Positions 56,290 to 64,000 of a stretch of 64,000 bases of DNA are shown piece after piece. Position numbers and translations under genes: made by a program. The notes beneath the pieces were generated by a model. That model made no database searches and was not told the DNA's origin. It was given only the letters and a program-made list of their open reading frames with translations. The stretch's first letter is position 1; each line of letters starts with the position of its first letter. Source of the stretch: Marthasterias glacialis (lineage: Eukaryota > Echinodermata > Asteroidea > Forcipulatida > Asteriidae); assembly GCA_911728455.2 (NCBI GenBank), contig OU452229.1, positions 21,602,865 through 21,666,864 of the forward strand. Direction: 5' to 3'.

Positions 56290-59200
56290 GTAAGTAGGAA
56301 AATTGCATTTATCCAATACAGCCATTTATGTTTTACTTGGAAAAGTTACGGTTCAGTGTGCCTGCTAAAAGACAGATGCATATAAATAGTCCTTGAAATA
56401 ATATTTCTGCCTGAAGTGTTATCGTTTTTAGATAATAAAAAAATGAAGTAAAATCCCAAATTAGGTTTCGTCTCAGTGAGACGAAACTCTGCCTGTAGGA
56501 ATGCGTACAAAAATGCTCAATGCATTTTTACCGTTTTCTTGCAAATGAAACAATGAAGTGAGCTGAAATGTTCACAGGTTGGTTTTATTACATATATCTT
56601 GATTTGTGCAAAGAATGGATTAGCACTTACAGTCAGTTTACCAATATTGAGCTGGGCTTTAAGATAAAAATTGGGTTCTACATGTTTTTGCTTTTCTGAG
56701 TATAAATGAAGATTTCCACTGAATACAATGCACCATCTTACTCCTTTACTTCTGTCTGTAACAGGGGTAGAGGCAGTAGTTAACGTTTGTCTCGCAACGG
56801 ATTCATTTACCCGCTCCCTGTTCTTAGCTGTGCTGTGAAGAGACTTGCGTTTATATATCTCGCCATGTCTTGTTTCTGCGCGTTGGAGCAGGTTTCGATC
56901 CTTTCAAAAAGTACCCGGTAACCCACACCTCGAGTGGCCTTTGGGCCTTGTGATGGGCAAATTGCATGAAGAAAAAGAAATGTTTTCAAAACACTTTCGT
57001 CATTTCTGTTTTCTGGGAGCAAATGTGTTCAGAATGGCGTAGCTTGAGAGTCAAGTCCTTGCAAAGTTGTTAGTAGAATATTACTACATGGTCAGAAATT
57101 ATTACACACATTGGAATTATTTTATGATGATTCTGAAGACGTCAGCTTATTTGTTTCCTCCAAATGTGTTAGCTTTCCATAGTTTGCAAAATGGTTGACT
57201 CAAAAGTACTTTACGCAACAATAAATCAAAAAACATGTGAACCATGTTGCGACAAAATAAAGATGTCCCCTTATTCAAAGATCTTATTTTATCGACCTTA
57301 CTATAGTTTCATAGCAAAGGTAAAGGCGATTTTCGTTTCTATTCCCAATAAGAAGTGTTGTGCCAGATTTGAAAATACATGCCGACCAGCAACCGTCACT
57401 TTATAAATGGTATCTGGACTGAGATTATGCTTTGTTCGGGTGAAGTTTCAGCTTACTTTTCGTATAAGTTCGGGTAGACACTAATTATTGCATGACAAAT
57501 CGGTTGAAATTGCGAAATGCATCATCTTAAAGCCCCAGCTCAACACTGGTAAGAAGAAAAACGTAAATGTTCACAGATTGACATATACCTTACATGGTAT
57601 AAAGATAATAATGCAAGAAAACTTTCTTTAAAATATTTCTGCCTGAAGTGTTATCGTTTTTAAATAATAAATGAAATAAGATCCAAAATTAGTTTTTGTC
57701 TCGGTGAGACAAAAACTCTGCCTAAAGGAATGCACACAAAAATGCTGAGTGCTGAATGCATTTTCACCGTTTTCTTGCAAATGAAACAATGAAATGAGCT
57801 GACATTTTCATAGGTTGGTTTTATTACAAATATCTTGATTTGTGCAAAGAATGGAAGCATTTGCAGCCAGTTTACCAATGTTGAGACGGGGCTTTGAATA
57901 AGGGTGTTTATGCACCGCTGTGTAAATTAACCAAACAGAAATAACAATTATTGCGTCTTCCCGGTAATGAGGCAAATGATTCTCATATGCGACTCGGCAC
58001 CGTGACCCGTAGGCCTGAAGATACCAGAGTAGGTCTAGAGAATTACGATGATGATGAAAATATCCAGCTTTAGATGTGGGAGGGAAAACCCCCAAACAGG
58101 GAAAACCCAAGCAAGAAGTTAGGGACTGAAAACCCAATTCACATGCAAGGCTCTGGTCTGGGATTCGAACAGGGGTCCACAGAGGTGAAAGGCGAGGAAG
58201 AAACCACTTGTCAACAATGGTTTCACCTATACTAAACCTCTGCATATATAAAACCAAATTGTTGAACAGTCTTAACATAATTTCAGTACCGGTATACGCT
58301 ATTATTACACAATGTCCTTTTTTCATATTACATGATCTGCTAAAAGCGCGTTGCTCCAACATCAAGTGTGTAGACGTCAATTCAGCCACTTGCAGGTTCT
58401 GTAATAGACGGGGTAAGTACACGCAAGTTCAAGCCGATCGCTCTAGTCCTAAATATAGAATTTAACTCGACATAAATTCGAGGAACTCGACAGGGATTGA
58501 ATATTGAACGAGGATAGCTCCTTATTAATCTGTTAGGTTATAAATTGAGGAGAGCATTCAATACTGAAATACCAATTCCCGGTGCCATATAAATGATAAT
58601 TGAATGGCGTAATCGGTTAAAAATTGTGCGCGAAGTCTAAATAAAACCACAGAAGAGGCAAACGTATGGATAAAAAGGCGCCCGAAGTACTGTAAATACA
58701 TTTTTAATTTAGGGAATAACAGGCCCCCCCCCCCACCTCCGACCCCCTCCCTTATAAACAACAACCAACCAAAAATGAGGAATTCTCATTCGGCGATTCT
58801 CCGTGACCAAGAATTCGCGTTTGAAACTGCTACTTGCAAGGGTGTGCAGGGTGTGCAGTCATCTCGACTCGAATCCATCTCGACTCAAAACCATCTCGAC
58901 TCAAAACCGACTCGACTCAAGTCAAATCGACTCAAATCCATCTCGACTCAAAACCGACTCGACGCATCAGCAATACCAACTCGACGCATCACCAATATAC
59001 CAACGCACTTTATGATTTATTGATATAATGAATAAATAAATCCGAAATGTCGAGGAAATTTTTGTGAAATCTACCGGTTAAATTTACGCTGACCATGGCT
59101 GCCAAAAGTACAATTGTATCATTTTTGAGTCGAGATGGCGTGCGTCGAGTCGGTTTTGAGTCGAGATGGATCTACACCCTTGCAAGAAAGTTGCGCCCTA

Positions 59201-62200
59201 CACGAAACCCTACAGTATTGAGTAATATTTAATGTCAAAGCGACTAACAGTCTTGTCGCAAATTAGAGTGCTTGCTAGGAAGAACAAAGATTCTTAGTCG
59301 ATAAAATGAGTTAATCTTAGACTGGATGTCCTTGATGTACTCGATTTGGCGCTTTAGTTGCCAACTGAGGCTCAGGATCCAACTCGGGGAAAAAATTATT
59401 TGGGTGTCAACCCCGCCCCTTTGGTTTCTACGCCCTTGGAATCCTACTGGTCGTGGGAAAATTACAACCATGTTACATTCAGTATGACCACACAAACTCG
59501 TCAGCAACTGTTTACGTTTCTCTCCGACAGTCTGTTTTTAAGATACCGTTTTTTGAAATCCAGTTTCTTGAAATCTAGGCAACCAGGAATGAACATTGGA
59601 GAATAGGCGGGGATTATGGCGTGCTCCGAGAAACAAAAATCAGCAGTCACTTTTTTGTTCTTCTCTCGGTTCACCTTGACAATCTTATCTCAAACCATTA
59701 TCAACAGCGATGCCCTGTCACTGTACTGTCTTTAAGACGGTTCTTACCCACTCCTTGTCCCCTTTTCTGCATGATTAATGATTTCGACCCTCACAGTCTA
59801 CTTTGTTCAAGTTACTGTAAGATTATCTACTGTAGTTGTTCTTAGTATACAAATAGGAAGGGAAATCGTTGTTCATTTAGCGATTTTAAAGTACATTGGT
59901 TATCCGCAGGTGCGTGCAATGTGTTGCTGCTCATGCATGGAATCTGGTGTGCCCCGTAGACCTACTTAGGCAGTGCCATTTTAAGACGCCGCTAGACAGG
60001 TCTTTTTATTTCTCATTTCGGTAGGGCATCGCCCCAGACAGGGATGGGATTCTCTGTGGTCCCCCCCCCCCCTACCCGACTTCATTTCACCCCACTTGCT
60101 CATTCTACCAGTAGCTCAAAATGTTGACATAGATAGGAAATTAAATGGTTTTGTTTGTGATGCTACGGTGGTTTTTAATATTTATTTTTTATTTATTTAT
60201 TTATTTATTTAATTATATTATTTATTTATTTATTTGTTTATTTTTTATTTTATTTTTTTTCTCGTACACCGATGTGTTAAGCACTGTATACTCAGCACTT
60301 TCCCGAGTCCTGTGAAAAAAAAACTTCACAGGCATATTCGAACCCACGACCCCCACCATTCTAGAGCAGATGTCTTACCAACTATAAACCACCGAAATTG
60401 CCCGGCAGCTAGAGGCAGTTCGAATCCTTTTAGCTGCGGGTACCGCAACTATTTATGATAGATTTACACCTATCATTACATTGGTTTTGTTGTCTGCACT
60501 CGAGTAGTGATCATTCTTGTTTAAAAACTACTTGGTTCGTACTTGATCGAGAAAACAAATCAACAACCCTGTAAAACCTTTTGGTCTGCATCCGGCCCTA
60601 GCATGGCCTGCCACTTCCATTTTCTATGATAACATTAATTTATGGTAACTTACGTTTTTTCCATTTTTTCATTTGGGACGTTGTTAAGTGCAATAGGAGC
60701 AACGATTCTGGTTTTCGTAATTTTGTTTTGTCATTATGGACGAACAGTTCTGTTGTGATGAGCCGCACTCCATTTGAAAGATTGCAAGTTCACACTCCAT
60801 ATTTTCAGAATGGCTACTTTGTTACCCGCAGGGAAATTTGGAAAGCAAAATGATGTAGTCCGTCATGATTTTCTGTCAGATTTGATCGTTGACACGCAGG
60901 TAGAATTTGCACGATTGCATTGTTTGATGAGCTGTGATGCAAAGTGGATAAAAGCTTGCTAGGATTAGGATGGTCGAAAACTCTTTTAATGGAGGGGGAA
61001 AAAATGAAAAAGGTTTCGATTTTGACAAGTACATTATCAATTGATGAAGTGCTTGTAGAAGTAGGGGTAATAAATACGCGATGGTTTCTTGAACTATTAT
61101 TCAGATTTCTTTCAACAGCAATGTGGTCGAAGGAAATTGTGCTTGGTCATGAGCGTCAGTGCGGCACAAAATGTTATCCCCTGTGAAATCATGTCTACAG
61201 GCACTGACATTTCTGTGTTCACAAGTCCAGTGGCATACCCAGGGGTATTGGCTTAACTAAGTGAGGGGGTCCACGGGGGGCACGTACCCCCAAATTGATG
61301 TCCGTCCCCCCCCCCCCCTCCGGATGCCTGCCACCCACCCATTTGAAATCTGGACTGGAATTTAAAAATTACCAGAGTAGAATGTTACATTTTTGTAAGC
61401 TTTGATGTAGTAATTTCAATGGGTTTTTTTTGTAAACTATTTTTTTTTCTATTTACACACAGACAGTGTATTAGTTTTTACCTCAACGTCAGAGTATCTT
61501 ATTAACATTGCAAACGGCATAACACGAGCGCTGAAAAGAGGCTTGTTTAGAAAAAGTGAAGATGTTTAATTAGCCAGAAGTGTCCCCCCTGGAATAAATG
61601 GTGCGCCCCCTTGTGCCCCCCCCCAAAAAAAATAAATAAATAAATAAATAACTAAAAAAAACAATACCCAAGTTTCGCTGCTGCCAGGAACATCTTTCCC
61701 CCTGCTGCTTATGTCCCCTCACCTTACTCCTGTAAAATTGTGAAGGATATATCCTCCTTGCACTGATTGACCAAGGGCGCACTCAAGAGGGCGGATCGGG
61801 GGCACCAGTCCCCAATCCACCCCAGGGCCTGCTAATTTGTTTCTGTTATCTTTTATTTCATTGTTTGTTTGTTTTTTGGGGGATTTTTTTTTTCGTTTAG
61901 ATTTTGAATAAAAAGGGATCAGAAGGAAGCTTCGATGGCATTGAGCCTGTGCTGTTCTGTATCAGTGTTTTTACTTTGCACTACCTAAGGCCCTCTCGCA
62001 CCCCACCCATTTCCTTTCGGCCCCTCCCCTCTCCAGCAAGATATTGTCTGGGTGCGCCACTGGAACGCACACTGTGCCAGCCTAACCAAATTATCGGACT
62101 GTCCCTATGTATCATTTTTATAGAAACGGTTTCCCGATAAGCAATTTTTTTCGTCACTCTTCAAAATAATGTGTTTAATACCCTTTCGCTTTTTTTTTTA

Positions 62201-63815
62201 CAGGCGGTAAAAGATCAGAAAACTTTGGATGGAATGACGACAATAATCAGCAAGAAGATACCGATGACGTAAGAGCAAATAACCCCCTTAACCAGTCGTT
62301 GTTGTTCCAATAGTCTGGTGCCAAACCCATACAAAGCTAAAATATTATACATTAATGTGCTAGCGATTTTTGAGTCAGAATTTCAGACCTTGTTTTCTTT
62401 TTGTAGTTGTACACATTATTTCTTTGTCCAAAAAAAAACGCTTTTAAAAAGGAGAAGCCAACATCATGCATGATGCAACAACAGCCCCACCAGGGACATG
62501 CGATGACATTTCAATTTCAAAATCAGCCAGGAAGAAGAAAAAAAAACAAAAACACACGATTTTGTTATCAAAAGGAATATAGGAGAACCAATCTGAATTG
62601 TGTTTTCCCCCTTGCAGTGGACACGTTTGGTCAATAGTCTGCGATGCATTCATCTCGTGCTTTCCTTTTAATAATAATACATAACAATAGCCATTTGTGA
62701 TGTGCCAATTCAATCTAAATATATGTTCAAGGCGCAGAGAAAAAAAAAAAAGCAGACAATGAAAAGCAATTAACAATGTCCAGAGGGAAAAAAAAGCAAG
62801 AACGAGAGGTGAATATATACGAGAGCAAAGCTATGAACACTAAATTACTAGTAGTATTATAATAAATTATACGTTTCATTTAATCACGGTAGGACCCATT
62901 CAACCCTAGAGTTGGTTTTCAAGGGGCTGTGAGCATAACAACTAAACATTGATACGTTAAAACACATTTTAAAAAAAAACTTAGTTATAGTTAATTCATT
63001 AAGAGATAGAGAAACAGATAACAACAAAACTACGAATTCTAGAATGCTATCTTGAAAAGGTGAGTCTCAAGAGTAACTTTGAAAGTGTGGACATCGGAAA
63101 GATTACAGATATCTTGAGGAAGTTCGTTCCAGAGTGTAGATCCAGCATGTGCGAATGAACGGTTCCCCCATCATTTGTTTCAAATTCAAATTGTTCTATC
63201 CAAACCGAACCGGATGGACAGAGAAATAGTTTGGCCCCTCGTAGAAACGCTCTTTCCGTATTCATCATTACTGTTACCTATAGGGGATACGACCAAAAAA
63301 CCCAATAACAATAACAACAACAACAACACAAAAATGTGTGTAAATGCCATAATCAAGGACTTCCCTTTGATCTCCCATTATTTGGACTTTTCTCTCTCTC
63401 TTTTTTTGTTTTTTTTTGTTTTTTTAGAGAGGGGGTACGTCTCCGTTTGTTTTGTACTCGAAAGCGAAGCGAGGACCGCCCTTGCTATGTCATTTTACCC
63501 GATCCTTTTGTTAAAGTCTTCGGCTTTGCGTGTAGACACGCCCCCCCCCCCCACCAAAAATATGAGAGTGTTATAGAGGTCCACACGGGTTTATTTACAA
63601 GGGGTTTTTGTTAGAGACGAAGATTGTAAACAATCTGGTTTCACAAGTATCGTTAGAAACAGTGATTCAAACTTCTCTATAGATTGTGAATTATCATTTT
63701 GTTATCTTTTTGTTTACATGTTTGTCGACGTCAGAGAGAGATAATCAACTCCGAGTGTTTTTTCGACTCCATTGTAGCCAGTTTGCCGCCAAATCTTCAA
63801 ATGGAAGTGTTTGAG
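56196..63815 (+). CDS. Secreted Cys-rich peptide precursor (3' end outside window)
   Basis: Four exons join with matching phases: 56196-56289, 58287-58412 (or 58347-58412), 62204-62268 and, less surely, 63735-63815. The first encodes a signal peptide with a hydrophobic core AVTMFVLATVVIV and likely cleavage near VNTSITD. The second holds four cysteines spaced C-x4-C-x7-C-x2-C, then NRRG. The third completes a Gly codon and continues GKR, giving Gly-Gly-Lys-Arg: a prohormone-convertase site preceded by Gly, the usual donor for C-terminal amidation. An acidic Asn/Asp/Gln spacer follows. The layout (TATA promoter, signal peptide, short Cys-rich peptide, GKR, acidic spacer) is that of a neuropeptide or peptide-hormone precursor. 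I do not recognise the peptide family: the spacing is not that of vasopressin/oxytocin, calcitonin or CCAP peptides. A small secreted Cys-rich protein of another kind is the alternative. Confidence 0.45.
56388..56662. mobile_element. TTAA MITE family A, left-truncated copy
   Basis: Lacks the left end; begins near AATAGTCCTTGAAATAATAT and ends ACCAATATTGAGCTGGGCTT at TTAA. The centre reads TTTCGTCTCAGTGAGACGAAA. It lies in intron 1 of gene 3. Confidence 0.7.
57527..57897. mobile_element. TTAA MITE family A, full copy
   Basis: Starts TTAAAGCCCCAGCTCAACAC and ends CCAATGTTGAGACGGGGCTT. The full length is about 370 bases, with the central TTGTCTCGGTGAGACAAAAA palindrome. It is also in intron 1 of gene 3. 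Confidence 0.8.
58018..58223 (-). mobile_element. tRNA-derived SINE, family A, inverted copy
   Basis: On the minus strand: TTTCACCTCTGTGGACCCCT, GTTCGAATCCCAGACC (box B), CCTTGCATGTGAATTGGGTT and TCCCTCCCACATCTAAAGC. These match the plus-strand copy at 2842-3093. A 204-codon frame across this SINE and the neighbouring MITE is not a gene. Confidence 0.65.
58287..58412 (+). CDS. Gene 3 exon 2, four-cysteine peptide
   Basis: Phase 1 to phase 1, with the perfect donor G|GTAAGT. It encodes CSNIKC, VDVNSATCRFC and NRR. Two acceptors keep the frame: AATTTCAG before 58287, which adds 20 residues with one more Cys, and TAAAAG before 58347, which leaves only the four-Cys peptide. It lies just beyond an inverted SINE, so a repeat-derived exon should be considered. 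Confidence 0.45.
58833..59186. mobile_element. Foldback element with tandem-repeat arms
   Basis: The termini CTTGCAAGGGTGT and ACACCCTTGCAAG are exact inverses. The left arm continues into a tandem array of ATCTCGACTCAAAACC and GACTCGACTCAA units (58858-58985). The right arm has the inverse GGTTTTGAGTCGAGATGG units (59125-59170). Tandemly repeated terminal arms are a feature of foldback elements. Arm lengths are unequal. Confidence 0.7.
59187..62203. other. Intron 2 of gene 3, remaining part
   Basis: Holds a (TTTA)n microsatellite (60178-60250), a family C tRNA-like fragment, C/G homopolymers (60061, 61305) and T-rich tracts. No additional in-phase exon was found. Confidence 0.35.
60255..60425 (-). 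repeat. tRNA-like repeat, family C, inverted
   Basis: Minus strand: TCGTGGGTTCGAATATGCC (box B), CACAGGACTCGGGAAAGTGC and AACACATCGGTGTACGAG. Upstream of box B, TTATAGTTGGTAAGACATCT may be a worn box A. Confidence 0.55.
62204..62268 (+). CDS. Gene 3 exon 3, GKR site and acidic spacer
   Basis: The acceptor CGCTTTTTTTTTTACAG is excellent and the donor GTAAGA good. It starts in phase 1 and ends in phase 0: GGKRSENFGWNDD, then NNQQEDTDD. The KR pair is preceded by Gly-Gly. The exon is too short to be found by long-frame searches. Confidence 0.6.
62269..63734. other. Intron 3 of gene 3
   Basis: AT-rich, with AAC-rich and T-rich tracts and a C homopolymer near 63540. Short open frames at 62407-62776 and 63175-63614 lack motifs. 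Confidence 0.35.
63735..63815 (+). CDS. Gene 3 possible exon 4
   Basis: After TTTGTTTACATGTTTGTCGACGTCAG, 27 codons in phase 0 read REIINSECFFDSIVASLPPN, then LQMEVFE, to GTGGGT. Phase agrees with exon 3. It contributes one Cys. Further exons must lie beyond 64000. Confidence 0.4.
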
Positions 63816-64000
63816 GTGGGTGATAGGATACAGAGGGGGGGGGGGAACAGCCTGTCAAAATCTTTTACAAACGACATTATTTTTGACATTGTCAAAAACC
63901 ATAGAGCAAGGAACAGAAAACTAACCGTAAAGACAGTGTTTGTGTAGTCACTCATTATGGATGGGCTGTTTGTCTACTGTCACAGTCTCAGTTAATCATT

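Noticed and set aside
57808..58422. 204-codon minus-strand frame, longest in the window
   Set aside because: Runs through the right end of a family A MITE, an inverted SINE and intron sequence, and lies antisense to gene 3 exon 2.

Overview
The window is animal nuclear DNA, not bacterial. It is AT-rich and most of it is non-coding. Small exons with GT/AG borders sit in kilobase introns, among microsatellites, tRNA-derived SINEs and many palindromic non-autonomous DNA transposons. I place it in a marine invertebrate deuterostome, most likely an echinoderm such as a sea star. The basis is palindromic repeats carrying GTGGATTTCACAAAG, a tRNA-Leu-headed SINE, and a LysM gene that looks like the unduplicated relative of vertebrate LYSMD1/LYSMD2. 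A lancelet or hemichordate is not excluded.

Three plus-strand genes can be supported. (1) 9794-17413: nine phase-consistent exons encode about 442 residues of an acidic, cysteine-free protein. Its length and its repeated helix-Gly-helix units recall secretogranin III, a granin of dense-core secretory granules. The first exon, with the signal peptide, was not found. (2) 26816-32201, with a possible last exon at 44966-45003: a LysM-domain protein of the LYSMD1/2 type, with the LysM domain split by intron 1. (3) 56196 to beyond the window end: a secreted precursor with a TATA promoter, a signal-peptide exon, a short cysteine-rich exon, and an exon opening with Gly-Gly-Lys-Arg and an acidic spacer. 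This layout is that of a neuropeptide or peptide-hormone precursor. Genes 1 and 3 would both act in the regulated secretory pathway, but nothing here shows that they work together.

Layout: 1-9793 is repeats (retroelement tail, SINE, degenerate tandem array, GATATA microsatellite, a 265-bp inverted-repeat element) and a possible promoter. 9794-17413 is gene 1. 17414-26815 is intergenic, with several inverted-repeat elements, a TTAA-flanked piggyBac-like element and a CLEAR-plus-CRE site pair. 26816-45003 is gene 2; its intron 1 holds a cluster of at least four palindromic elements, one inserted in another and bounded by an exact 11-bp duplication. 45004-56195 is intergenic repeats. 56196-64000 is gene 3, whose introns contain more repeats. 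Weak coding candidates exist on the minus strand at 39028-41646 and in a CpG-richer open patch at 53272-53792.

The densest novelty is in gene 3, the granin-like gene, and the miniature elements that carry recognisable regulatory motifs (CRE/E-box, CTCF-like).
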